Source of the DNA: an uncultured Bacteroidales bacterium
Lineage (GTDB): Bacteria > Bacteroidota > Bacteroidia > Bacteroidales > P3
Direction: 5' to 3'
Length of the DNA: 41,943 bases
NCBI GenBank assembly: GCA_905234695.1
Contig: CAJOHZ010000032.1
Span: 1-41,943 of the forward strand
Numbering within the stretch: position 1 is the stretch's first letter; each line of letters opens with the position of its first letter. The translations under genes and the position numbers were made by a program. Below are positions 7,467-15,443 of the stretch, piece after piece. The notes below the pieces were generated by a model that made no database searches, was not told where the DNA came from, and saw only the letters and a list, made by a program, of their open reading frames with translations.

Positions 7467-7982
7467 ATGCTTAACAAAAAAGTTTCCGACCTGCTCAACG
7501 AGCAAATCAATAAGGAGCTCTACAGCGCCTATCTTTATCTGGACATGAACAACTATTTCGACAAGCGCGGCCTCAACGGCTTCGCCAACTGGTACATGAT
7601 TCAGGCCCAGGAAGAGCGCGACCACGCCATGCTCATCTACAAGTACATGCAGAATAACGACTGCCCCATCAAGCTCAACGCCATCGCCATGCCCGACAAG
7701 GTCTTCAAGAAAGACATGGACGTGCTGAAGGCCGGTCTGGAGCACGAGGAGTATGTCACCGCCTCCATCCATACCATTTATGATGCCGCTTACAAGGTGA
7801 AGGACTTCCGCACCATGCAGTTCCTTGACTGGTTTGTCAAGGAGCAGGGCGAGGAGGAGACCAATGCCCGCGACATGATCACCAAGATGGAACTCTTCGG
7901 AACCGACGCCAAGAGCCTCTACATGCTCAACCAGGAGCTTGCCGCCCGCACTTACAGCGCCCCCAGCCTGGTGCTCGACTAA
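7467..7982 (+). CDS. ftnA: Ferritin
   Basis: The 171-residue four-helix ferritin stores iron and oxidises Fe(II) at a ferroxidase centre. Glu17, Glu50 and His53 (INKELYSAYLYL and QAQEERDHA) are at the canonical positions; further glutamates lie in LEHEEYVTASI and EQGEEETNA. It ends with the short C-terminal helix of bacterial non-haem ferritins. It starts 19 bp after rubredoxin and ends before a strong terminator, closing the cluster. Storing iron lowers Fenton chemistry when oxygen enters, consistent with the flavodiiron neighbour. Confidence 0.93.
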   Translation: MLNKKVSDLLNEQINKELYSAYLYLDMNNYFDKRGLNGFANWYMIQAQEERDHAMLIYKYMQNNDCPIKLNAIAMPDKVFKKDMDVLKAGLEHEEYVTASIHTIYDAAYKVKDFRTMQFLDWFVKEQGEEETNARDMITKMELFGTDAKSLYMLNQELAARTYSAPSLVLD

Positions 7983-8000
7983 GTGATTGGCAATACTAAC

Positions 8001-8035
8001 AAAAAGAGCCTCATGATTCCATGAGGCTCTTTTTT
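8001..8035. terminator. Bidirectional terminator between ferritin and dtd
   Basis: AAGAGCCTCATG pairs with CATGAGGCTCTT around the loop ATTC. An A-run precedes and a T-run follows, so it works in both directions for the convergent ferritin (+) and dtd (-) genes. Confidence 0.9.
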
Positions 8036-8054
8036 ATTGGGCGTTTCGGCAGGT

Positions 8055-8516
8055 CTAGAACTGTTCCCGGAGGTGCGAGTCCATGAGGATGGTCACAGGA
8101 CCATCGTTGACGAGGGAGACCTGCATGTCGGCTCCGAAGGTGCCCGTCTGCACCTCATGTCCCAGCAGGGTGCTGAGGTGGTCGACGAACTGCTCGTACA
8201 TTGGGATGGCGAACTCGGGTCGGGAGGCACGGATATAGCTGGGGCGGTTGCCTTTGCGGGTGCTGGCCATGAGGGTGAATTGGCTGACCACTAGAATGCC
8301 GCTCCCCTCCACTTGGGTGATGGGCAGGTTCATGACCCCGTCGGCGTCGTTGAAGATACGCAGCGCCACGACCTTGCGGCACAGGTAGTCGATGTCGTCG
8401 GTGGTGTCGGCATCTTCGATGCCCACAAGGATAAGCATCCCGTTGCCGATGGAACTTTTAATCTTTCCGTCGATGCTGACAGAGGCTTGGGTGACACGCT
8501 GGATAACGATTCTCAT
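8055..8516 (-). CDS. dtd: D-aminoacyl-tRNA deacylase
   Basis: DTD hydrolyses D-amino acids mis-attached to tRNA and so protects translation fidelity. The 153-residue protein has the family length and signatures: SQFTL (78-82), GTFGADM (125-131) and NDGPVT (137-142), which form the active site across the dimer. It lies 12 bp downstream of the UvrD-type helicase on the same strand, probably co-transcribed, and ends at a bidirectional terminator. Confidence 0.95.
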   Translation of the reverse strand: MRIVIQRVTQASVSIDGKIKSSIGNGMLILVGIEDADTTDDIDYLCRKVVALRIFNDADGVMNLPITQVEGSGILVVSQFTLMASTRKGNRPSYIRASRPEFAIPMYEQFVDHLSTLLGHEVQTGTFGADMQVSLVNDGPVTILMDSHLREQF

Positions 8517-8528
8517 GAGGCGGGGCGG

Positions 8529-10871
8529 TTAAAGTTCGACGATGGCCAGTTTTGCGAAGGCCAACATAAGGGTCTTCTGTCCGGTACCTTCAAAGAATAC
8601 GGTGGCTTTGCGTCCGGTGCCGGCCCCCTCGACCGAGATGACCTTCCCGATGCCGAATTTCGCGTGCGACACCGTCATGCCGGGCTGGATGGCGTTGATG
8701 TCGGCGGCCGAGTTCATCTGTGTCGGGCCCGATGTCCGGGTGGGCATCCTGGAGGCAGAGGGTTGTGCCTTTGGGGTGTTGGAGGCTGTGCGTTGGGGCT
8801 GTTTGGACCATTTCACGCCGGGGATGTTCTGGAACGCTTTGGGTAGCTCGCCCACTTGCGGGAAGGCGCTTGTCCGGCGTGGCATCTCCAGGTATTTATG
8901 GTCGATTTCCTCCACGAAACGGCTCATCTCCTGGCACGAGGACGAGCCATACTGGTATCGTGTGTTGGCATACGAGAGCGTGAGCTGCTGTTCGGCGCGG
9001 GTGACGGCCACGTAGAACAGCCGTCGCTCCTCTTCGAGCTCCTGCCGGGACGAGATGGACATGATGGAGGGGAAGAGGTTCTCCTCCATGCCGACGACAT
9101 ACACGTGGGGAAACTCCAGTCCCTTGGCGGAGTGGATGGTCATCAGTGACACTTTGTCGCTCTCCTTGTCGTCCTCTTTGTCCTCGGAGGTGAGCAGCAA
9201 CACCTGCTGCAGGAACTGGTCCAGTGTCCGCAGTCCTTCGGGGGCGGCCTCTCCGGGGGTGTCGCCCTCGTCGACAAACTGGGCCTCTTTCTCGCAGAAC
9301 TCCTGCACACCGTTCAGCAACTCCTCGATATTCTCTATGCGGTTCGGGTTGTCGGGGTCGTCATCGTTGCGTAGCAGGTTGATGATGCCGGAATTGTATA
9401 CAATCTGCTTGGCCAGGTCGTAGGCGTTGGTGGCGGGCAGCAGCGAGGTGAACCGCTTGATCATGATAAGGAAATCGTCAATCCGCTGCAGGGTGGCGCT
9501 TCCGAGGGCGAGGCCGAAATCGGACAGGTGCTCCATGACGGTCCATAGCGCCACGTCGTTGTCGGCAGCCGCCAGCCGCATCTTGTCGAGCGAGGTCTGG
9601 CCGATGCCGCGGGCGGGGTAGTTGATGACACGCAACAGTGACTCCTCGTCATAGTTGTTCACCGCCAGCCGCATGTAGGCCAGCACGTCTTTGATTTCCT
9701 TGCGCCCGTAGAACGAGATTCCTTGGTAGATGCGGTAGGGGATGTTGGCCTTGCGCAAGGCCTCTTCGATGGCGCGGGACTGGACATTGGTGCGGTACAG
9801 CACGGCGAAAGAGCGGTAGTCAAGCCCGTCACCCAGATGGGCCTCCTGGATGGAGTGGGCCACCTGGCGCCCCTCGTCGCGCTCGTCGGCGGCACTCAGC
9901 AGGCGTATGCGGTTGCCGATGCCGTTGTCGGTCCAAATCTCCTTCTCAATCTGCTCCACGTTCTTGGCGATGATGGAGTTGGCGGCGTTGACGATGTTCT
10001 GGGTCGAGCGGTAGTTCTGCTCCAGCTTGAAGAGGTGCAGATTCGGGTAGTCGCGGCGGAAATTGAAGATGTTCTGTATATTCGCCCCGCGGAAGGCGTA
10101 GATGCTCTGGGCGTCGTCGCCCACCACGCAGATATTCTGGTGACGGGCGGCCAGTTTCTTGATGATGAGATATTGCGAGTAGTTGGTATCCTGGTACTCG
10201 TCGACCATGATGTAGCGGAACCGGTTCTGGTATTTCAGCAGCACCTCAGGGAAGTCGCGCAGCAGCACGTTCATGTTGAACAGCAGGTCGTCGAAGTCCA
10301 TCGCCATGGCGTTGCGCAGCCGTTGGTTGTACATCTTGTATATATCGCCTATCATGGGCTTGTGTGAGTCCTTGTCGGTCTGCTGTATCTCGGGGTTGCT
10401 GGCGTAGTCGTCGGGCGAGAGCAGGTTACTCTTGGCCATCGAGATGCGTCCCAGCACGTAGCCGGGGTTGTAGGTCTTGGGGTCGAGGTTGAGCCCTTTG
10501 ACAATTTGTTTGATGGCGCTCTTGCTGTCGTCGTTGTCGTAGATAGTGAAGGTGGACTGATAGCCTAGCTTGGTGGCTTCGGCACGGAGAATGCGGGCGA
10601 AGACGGAGTGGAACGTGCCCATCCAGATATTGCGGGCCTCGTTGCCTACCAGCTTCGTGATACGGTCGCGCATCTCCTTGGCGGCTTTGTTGGTAAATGT
10701 CAGTGCCAGGATGCTGAAAGGGTCGTTGCCGAGGCTGATAAGATGGGCGATGCGGTAGGTCAGTGTACGGGTTTTGCCCGAACCTGCCCCGGCGATTATC
10801 ATCACGGGTCCTTCGGTGCAGGCTGCTGCCTCGCGCTGGGCTTCGTTCAGTTGGTCAAGTATTTCGCTCAT
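8529..10871 (-). CDS. ATP-dependent DNA helicase, UvrD/PcrA type
   Basis: A 780-residue superfamily 1A 3'-5' helicase for repair and removal of proteins from DNA. The motifs run in order: Walker A GAGSGKT (28-34), motif Ia TFTNKAAKEM, motif II VDEYQDTN (223-230), motif III GDDAQSIYAFRGA, motif IV QNYRSTQNI, motif V TIHSAKGLEFPHVYVVG and motif VI YVAVTRAEQQL. The C-terminal segment (VSHAKFGIGKVISVEG to the end) matches the Tudor-like tail of PcrA that contacts RNA polymerase, after a disordered Ser/Thr/Pro linker. The architecture is nearer PcrA than E. coli UvrD. Its own promoter lies just upstream and dtd follows. Confidence 0.94.
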   Translation of the reverse strand: MSEILDQLNEAQREAAACTEGPVMIIAGAGSGKTRTLTYRIAHLISLGNDPFSILALTFTNKAAKEMRDRITKLVGNEARNIWMGTFHSVFARILRAEATKLGYQSTFTIYDNDDSKSAIKQIVKGLNLDPKTYNPGYVLGRISMAKSNLLSPDDYASNPEIQQTDKDSHKPMIGDIYKMYNQRLRNAMAMDFDDLLFNMNVLLRDFPEVLLKYQNRFRYIMVDEYQDTNYSQYLIIKKLAARHQNICVVGDDAQSIYAFRGANIQNIFNFRRDYPNLHLFKLEQNYRSTQNIVNAANSIIAKNVEQIEKEIWTDNGIGNRIRLLSAADERDEGRQVAHSIQEAHLGDGLDYRSFAVLYRTNVQSRAIEEALRKANIPYRIYQGISFYGRKEIKDVLAYMRLAVNNYDEESLLRVINYPARGIGQTSLDKMRLAAADNDVALWTVMEHLSDFGLALGSATLQRIDDFLIMIKRFTSLLPATNAYDLAKQIVYNSGIINLLRNDDDPDNPNRIENIEELLNGVQEFCEKEAQFVDEGDTPGEAAPEGLRTLDQFLQQVLLLTSEDKEDDKESDKVSLMTIHSAKGLEFPHVYVVGMEENLFPSIMSISSRQELEEERRLFYVAVTRAEQQLTLSYANTRYQYGSSSCQEMSRFVEEIDHKYLEMPRRTSAFPQVGELPKAFQNIPGVKWSKQPQRTASNTPKAQPSASRMPTRTSGPTQMNSAADINAIQPGMTVSHAKFGIGKVISVEGAGTGRKATVFFEGTGQKTLMLAFAKLAIVEL

Positions 10872-10893
10872 AACAGGGAATCAAATGAAACTG

Positions 10894-10925
10894 CAAAGAT
10901 ACAAAAATACTATGGAACGGGCAAA
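10894..10925 (-). promoter_or_regulatory. Promoter of the helicase-dtd unit
   Basis: On the minus strand TTTG (10925-10922), then 20 bp, then TATCTTTG (10901-10894) matches the Bacteroidetes consensus. It lies about 25 bp upstream of the helicase ATG and just past the yigZ stop, giving the helicase its own start within a run of minus-strand genes. Confidence 0.75.
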
Positions 10926-10950
10926 ATAACTTATCAACAACGGCGGGAGC

Positions 10951-11553
10951 TCACAGCACCTCGATGTGGACGGTGCGCAGGTTGGCCACGGCATCATAGA
11001 AACGGACGCTCTGCGACTGGCGGATGGCGACTTCGAGCGAGCAGTCGAGGTTGAAATCCTGCTTCTCAGGCTTGAGGTCATACTCTTTGAGGATACGCAT
11101 CACGTCGTTCATGGTCTCGTAGGCAAAGCCGAGACGGTAGCGGGTGTCGATGGTCTTCTCGATGACAGTGGCGTGGTCGATGGCGTCGCGGGCGGCGGTC
11201 TTGTAGGCGTTGGCCAGGCCGGAAGCCCCCAATAGGATGCCGCCGAAGTAGCGCACCACCACGATAAGGGTGTCCGTCAAGTCGGCACTCAGCAGCTGCC
11301 CGTGGATGGGTCGCCCGCCGGTGCCGCTGGGCTCGCCGTCGTCGTTGGCGCGGAAGGCGTCCTTGCGGGCCCCGAGGATATAGGCGTAGCAGTGATGGCG
11401 GGCGTCGAAATAGTCCTTGCGCAATTGCTCCAAATGGCCTTTCACCTCTTCAATGGTGCGCACGGGGTAGGCGAAAGCCAGAAACTTGCTGCCTTTCTCC
11501 TTGTAGAGGCCTTCGCTGGGCGCCGCTATCGTTTTATATGTGTCGTCGAACAT
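10951..11553 (-). CDS. YigZ/IMPACT family protein
   Basis: The 200-residue protein matches the YigZ (UPF0029, IMPACT N-terminal) family: KGSKFLAFAYPV, DARHHCYAYILG, NDDGEPSGTGGRPIHGQL and VVRYFGGILLGASGLANAY are the signature stretches. A C-terminal domain of the DUF1949 type follows (from about 135). The eukaryotic relative modulates GCN2; the bacterial role is unknown, perhaps linked to translation. It lies 39 bp after ribD on the same strand. Confidence 0.9.
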   Translation of the reverse strand: MFDDTYKTIAAPSEGLYKEKGSKFLAFAYPVRTIEEVKGHLEQLRKDYFDARHHCYAYILGARKDAFRANDDGEPSGTGGRPIHGQLLSADLTDTLIVVVRYFGGILLGASGLANAYKTAARDAIDHATVIEKTIDTRYRLGFAYETMNDVMRILKEYDLKPEKQDFNLDCSLEVAIRQSQSVRFYDAVANLRTVHIEVL

Positions 11554-11592
11554 GGCGATTGTCGGAATGCTTGATTGCTTGAATGTGCGTGA

Positions 11593-12585
11593 TTATGGCT
11601 CTACGATGGTTAGGCGGTGGGGGGCGATGGGCGGGATGGCAGGTGCCTTGAGGCCGCTGCCGAGGGTCTGGGGGCTGCGGAGGATACGCACCTCGTCGTA
11701 AAGGCCGCTGGCGATGAAGGCGTCAAGCACTTGTCGGCCGCCTTCGACGATGACGCTCTGCAGCTTGGCCTCGTACAGTTCGTGCAGCACCTCGGGGATG
11801 GTCTGGCAGTGCAGATGGAGCCAGTGGGAGGGAATGATGGTCAGGCGGCTACGGCGGTCGAGCACTACGGGCTGCGGTGCGGGCCCGAGGTAGTGGCGCG
11901 GGGTGAGGGTGGGGGAGTCCTGCAGGAACGTCTCGCTGCCCACGAGGATGGCGGCCTCCTCGGTGCGCCAGCGGTGGTTCAGTCGGTTCTGCGCCGGGGT
12001 GGACAGCCAGTATCTTTCACCTTTGGCTCCACAAGGTCGCCGACCACAGTTCACCTTTAACCTTTCACCAGGTGCTAGGAAGCCGTCGGCACTCTCGGCC
12101 CATTTGAGGATGACGTATGGCCGCTGCTGCTCCATGAAAGTGAAGAAACGGCGGTTCAGCTCGCGCCCTTCGGCCTCCAGCACGTGGCGGGTCACCGCGA
12201 TGCCTGCCGCCTCCAGTTTGGCGAAGCCTCGTCCGGCGACCAGCGGGTTGGGGTCGTCGTTGCAGCATACCACACGGCGGATGCCCTTCTCGATGATTAG
12301 GTCGGCGCAGGGGGGTGTCTTGCCGTAGTGCGAGCAGGGCTCGAGGTTGACATATAGTGTCGCGTTCTGTAGAGACGTGCCATGGCACGTCTCTACCCGT
12401 AGCAATGCGTTACGCTCGGCATGGTTGTGGCCGTACTCCTGGTGATAGCCTTCGCTGATGATGCGGCCGTCACTATCCACAATAACACAACCCACCAGCG
12501 GATTGGGGCGCACCCGTCCCAGCCCGTTGGCGGCCAGTTGCAAGCACCGCCGCATGTACATTATGTCAATCTCTTCCTGCGTCAT
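11593..12585 (-). CDS. ribD: Bifunctional riboflavin biosynthesis deaminase/reductase
   Basis: RibD performs two riboflavin steps: deamination of the pyrimidine intermediate and reduction of its ribosyl side chain. The deaminase half (1-145) has the zinc ligands His55, Cys84 and Cys93 and catalytic Glu57 (HAERN and PCSHYGKTPPC). The reductase half begins at VILKWAESADGF and includes AILVGSETFLQDSPTLTPR and SVIVEGGRQVLDAF. Two short DNA repeats are read in frame: a 28-bp palindrome (residues 64-73) between the zinc motifs, and a repeat with hairpin (residues ~173-191) where relatives have a substrate-side loop. Both fall in loops of variable length, so the enzyme is probably active. The start overlaps the stop of the BRO-type gene (ATGA). 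Confidence 0.93.
   Translation of the reverse strand: MTQEEIDIMYMRRCLQLAANGLGRVRPNPLVGCVIVDSDGRIISEGYHQEYGHNHAERNALLRVETCHGTSLQNATLYVNLEPCSHYGKTPPCADLIIEKGIRRVVCCNDDPNPLVAGRGFAKLEAAGIAVTRHVLEAEGRELNRRFFTFMEQQRPYVILKWAESADGFLAPGERLKVNCGRRPCGAKGERYWLSTPAQNRLNHRWRTEEAAILVGSETFLQDSPTLTPRHYLGPAPQPVVLDRRSRLTIIPSHWLHLHCQTIPEVLHELYEAKLQSVIVEGGRQVLDAFIASGLYDEVRILRSPQTLGSGLKAPAIPPIAPHRLTIVEP
12014..12069 (-). repeat. Heptamer and hairpin element inside ribD
   Basis: On the coding strand three near-identical heptamers (GGTGAAA, GGTTAAA, GGTGAAC) are followed by GGTCG-CGACC arms (12035-12045) and another AAAGGTGAAAG. It encodes a basic, Cys-containing insertion (GERLKVN, then CGRRPCGAKGERYW) in the reductase domain that I do not expect from the family. 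Confidence 0.55.
12369..12396. repeat. Perfect 28-bp palindrome inside ribD
   Basis: The half-site GTAGAGACGTGCCA (12369-12382) is followed directly by its exact complement, with no loop. It encodes VETCHGTSLQ (residues 64-73) and keeps the frame. It looks like a dispersed GTAGAGACG-type palindrome, known from several bacterial phyla, that has landed in a gene. Confidence 0.85.
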
Positions 12586-13386
12586 TTCTTTCCGCTTTCA
12601 ACTTGCAAGACATCTTTGGCGTTGAGGGAGGTGACGACTGGTTTTCCGGTCTTGGCCTCCAGTTCGGTGCGGGCATTGCGGGCAATCTCGCCTCCTTGGC
12701 GGGCAACCTCGGCATGTTCGCCAAAGGTCTCAGGGTTGCGGGCTTCGGAAATATCCTTGGTGGAGAGTTCCGCCAGCATGTTGAGCACCAACTCGCGGTT
12801 GGTCATGTTGTCGCGCAGGTTCTCTTTCTTCAGCCCCTTGAACTGCTTGTACTCTTTGGCAGTCATACCTGACCATGTGCTGTAGATGATGTCTCAGTCC
12901 GTGGCGCTTCCATTCATCGGTGAGGTCCTTGCGTATCTCTATCGACTTCAGCCGTTGGTTGATCCAGTTGTCGGAATAACCCAGCCGTTTGTAGTCGGCC
13001 AACGCTTGTTCTATACTGAGTTCGGGGTCTTGCAACTGATCCAGTCGGTCGGTGGCAACCTGCGCCATCCACTGTTTGAAAGGCTCGGCCTTGGGCGATG
13101 GAATGGACTGGATGAGGCGAAAAAGTTGCTCGGTGTCAGCGACATCGGTCTTGTATCTTTTACCATCAGAGGAGACTAATTTCAGTTGGTTACAATTTGT
13201 AACCGACTCATTTCCCTCCTTCTTTAATCTATGTTTTAGAACCTTCCAATAGTTTCTGGGGTCCGGACTGTCTGTCAGCACTGCCACAGCATCGACGATG
13301 GAGAAATACCACTTCTCTTGTTCATCGTCCCAGACAGTGCGGACTTTCTTCTCTTCAAAGAGTTGTATTGCTTGTTTCTTAGTCAT
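12582..13386 (-). pseudogene. BRO-N/antirepressor-like protein gene with one frameshift
   Basis: Two frames make one protein of about 268 residues. The first (from 13386, MTKKQAIQLFEEKKVRTVW) has the BRO-N-like pattern WDDEQEKWYFSIVDAVAVLT, ADGKRYKT-like SSDGKRYKTDVAD, LFRLIQSIPSPKAEPFKQW and LTDEWKRHGL. After a point near 12886-12897 the sense moves to the next frame: IYSTWSGMTAKEYKQFKGLKKENLRDNM, here split by motif, continuing to the stop at 12582. One missing base in the GAGAC stretch explains it. The family is found on phages and plasmids and in many Bacteroidales chromosomes; its role is unknown, possibly DNA-binding. Its stop overlaps the ribD start, and a -7 box lies just upstream. 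Confidence 0.75.
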
Positions 13387-13408
13387 GTAGAATTAACTAA
13401 TTCCGATG

Positions 13409-13416
13409 CAAAGATA
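13409..13416 (-). promoter_or_regulatory. -7 box for the BRO-like gene and ribD
   Basis: TATCTTTG on the minus strand about 23 bp upstream of the BRO-like ATG. No -33 at the ideal distance is clear. Since the BRO-like stop overlaps the ribD start, this promoter probably also serves ribD. Confidence 0.6.
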
Positions 13417-13468
13417 CAAAAAAATAGACAATTGGAAGAATATTTTTTATCAATTGTAAAAAAGTGTG

Positions 13469-13476
13469 TACTTTTG
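13469..13476 (+). promoter_or_regulatory. Possible -7 box for the GldL-like gene
   Basis: TACTTTTG fits TAnnTTTG and lies 80 bp before the chosen start, in the AT-rich gap between divergent genes. A -33 match at the right spacing is missing, so this is tentative. Confidence 0.4.
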
Positions 13477-13556
13477 TACTTGATTTCACGATGAAATCAT
13501 ATAAAACATGTAGTTTTTACCAAAAGTTGCGCCCGACACGTATCAGGGAAAACAAA

Positions 13557-13904
13557 ATGAAGAAAGGATATGTGGTCTACAGCGTCATTGTGGCAGTGTT
13601 AATCTGCTGTGCAATCGTGTTCAAGCTAAGTCATTGGCCCGGAGGAAATGTTATGGTTTTGGGCACCTGTATACTATCTATTATTGCCATCGTGTGGGGT
13701 GCTTGCGTGCATTCTAAATTAGGTAAGCTAAGTAAAGGTGTTGTCATCTTCAACGCGGTTGTATTGATTCTCACTATTATCGGTCTGTGGTTTAAGATGG
13801 CACATTATCCAGGAGGGACTGTTATATTCATCCTCTGTTTCTCTGGTCTTCTTCCCGCATCTGTCATATGGACAGCAATAAGCTATATGAAACGGAACAA
13901 GTAA
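13557..13904 (+). CDS. Small four-helix membrane protein with repeated GldL-like motif
   Basis: A 115-residue membrane protein with four predicted helices (about 6-23, 32-50, 61-79, 88-107). After the first and third helix comes nearly the same motif: FKLSHWPGG (22-30) and FKMAHYPGG (79-87), so it is an internal duplication. The motif FK-x-x-H-x-PG is typical of the N-terminal hairpin of GldL, the inner-membrane motor subunit of gliding and type IX secretion. The cytoplasmic C-terminal part of GldL is absent, and no other gld/por genes are near. It may be a stand-alone relative of the motor hairpin; its function is unknown. The start at 13557 is chosen as the first Met before the hydrophobic part; the frame is open to 13464. 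Confidence 0.65.
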   Translation: MKKGYVVYSVIVAVLICCAIVFKLSHWPGGNVMVLGTCILSIIAIVWGACVHSKLGKLSKGVVIFNAVVLILTIIGLWFKMAHYPGGTVIFILCFSGLLPASVIWTAISYMKRNK

Positions 13905-13920
13905 GTTTGTCTTCTTGCAT

Positions 13921-13959
13921 AAAAGAGAGCCGTAAGCAAACTCCTACGGCTCTCTTTTT
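13921..13959. terminator. Bidirectional terminator between GldL-like gene and asnS
   Basis: AGAGAGCCGTA pairs with TACGGCTCTCT around a ten-base loop, with an A-run before and a T-run after, between convergent genes. Confidence 0.9.
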
Positions 13960-13980
13960 GTTTAAGGATGAACCACCTGT

Positions 13981-15384
13981 TTAGAACTCGGCGGTCTTCG
14001 GCGTCCGCGGGAAGGGGATGACATCGCGGATGTTGGCCATGCCGGTGACGAAGAGCATCAGGCGCTCGAAGCCGAGGCCGAAGCCGGCGTGCGGGCAGGT
14101 GCCGAAGCGACGGGTGTCGAGATACCACCACATGTCCTTCATCGGGATGTTGAGCTCGTTGATGCGGTTCATGAGCTTGTCGTAGCTCTCCTCGCGCACC
14201 GAGCCACCGATAATCTCGCCAATCTGCGGGAAGAGCACATCGGTGCCCTGCACCGTCTTGCCGTCCTCGTTCTGCTTCATGTAGAAAGCCTTGATCTCCT
14301 TCGGGTAGTCGGTCATGATGACGGGCCGTTTGAAATGTTCCTCGACGAGGTAGCGTTCGTGCTCGCTGGCCAGGTCCACGCCCCAATAGACGGGGAACTC
14401 GAACTTGTGGCCTTTCTTCACCGCCTCTTCCAGAATGGCGATGCCCTCGGTGTAGGGCAGCCGGACGAACTCGGTGTTGACCACACCGCGGAGGCGCTCC
14501 AGCAGGCTGTTGTCGATCATCTTGTTGAGGAACTCCAAGTCGTCCATGCAGTGGTCCAGCGCCCACTGGACGCAGTATTTGATGAACTCCTCTTCGAGGG
14601 CTGTGAGGTCGGCCTTGTCGTAGAATGCCATCTCGGGTTCAATCATCCAGAACTCGGCCAGGTGGCGCGGGGTGTTGCTGTTCTCGGCACGGAAGGTGGG
14701 GCCGAAGGTGTATATCTTGCCCAGCGAGGTGGCGCCCAGTTCACCTTCCAGCTGTCCGCTGACGGTGAGGGCGGTGAACTTGCCGAAGAAGTCCTGCTCC
14801 CAGTCGATGCTGCCATCCTCCTTGCGAGGCGGGTTCTCGGGGTCGAGGGTCGAGACGTGGAACATCTCGCCGGCCCCCTCGCAGTCGCTGGCGGTGATGA
14901 GGGGTGTGTGGAAGTAGAAGAATCCGCGTTCGTGGAAGAAAGTGTGGATGGCCATGGCCATGTGGTGGCGCAGGCGCATCACGGCGCCGAAGGTGTTGGT
15001 GCGCAGGCGCAGGTGCCCTATCTCGCGCAGGAATTCCATCGAGTGGCCTTTCTTCTGCAGGGGGTAGCTGTTAGGGTCGGCCTCGCCGTAGACGACAATG
15101 TGCTCGGCCTGCACCTCGACGGCCTGGCCGCTGCCCTGGCTCTCCACCAGCTTGCCCTCCACACCGATGCAGGCACCGGTGGAGATGTGTTTCAACTCTT
15201 CCTCGAACTTCATCGGGTCGGCGACCACTTGGATATTGTGGATAATGGAACCGTCATTCACGGCCAGGAAGGCCACGTTCTTGTTGCCGCGTTTGGTGCG
15301 GACCCAGCCTTTCACACATATCGTGGTACCCATCAGGGCGTTTACATCTTCTTTCAGCAGATATTTGATTTCGTAGCGTTTCAT
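13981..15384 (-). CDS. asnS: Asparagine--tRNA ligase
   Basis: A 467-residue class II aminoacyl-tRNA synthetase that charges tRNA-Asn. The N-terminal OB-fold binds the anticodon ([19 protein letters not shown]). Motif 2 is in [21 protein letters not shown], here spanning the bend, and motif 3 is [20 protein letters not shown] near the C-terminus, followed by DVIPFPRTP as in AsnS rather than AspS. It lies 59 bp downstream of the guanylyltransferase gene and ends at a bidirectional terminator. Its presence means Asn-tRNA can be made directly rather than only by transamidation. Confidence 0.95.
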   Translation of the reverse strand: MKRYEIKYLLKEDVNALMGTTICVKGWVRTKRGNKNVAFLAVNDGSIIHNIQVVADPMKFEEELKHISTGACIGVEGKLVESQGSGQAVEVQAEHIVVYGEADPNSYPLQKKGHSMEFLREIGHLRLRTNTFGAVMRLRHHMAMAIHTFFHERGFFYFHTPLITASDCEGAGEMFHVSTLDPENPPRKEDGSIDWEQDFFGKFTALTVSGQLEGELGATSLGKIYTFGPTFRAENSNTPRHLAEFWMIEPEMAFYDKADLTALEEEFIKYCVQWALDHCMDDLEFLNKMIDNSLLERLRGVVNTEFVRLPYTEGIAILEEAVKKGHKFEFPVYWGVDLASEHERYLVEEHFKRPVIMTDYPKEIKAFYMKQNEDGKTVQGTDVLFPQIGEIIGGSVREESYDKLMNRINELNIPMKDMWWYLDTRRFGTCPHAGFGLGFERLMLFVTGMANIRDVIPFPRTPKTAEF

Positions 15385-15443
15385 TATTGTTGTGTTTTTA
15401 TCTTGAGTTTGGATTGGATGAATACAAAAACTAACGTTGCTTG

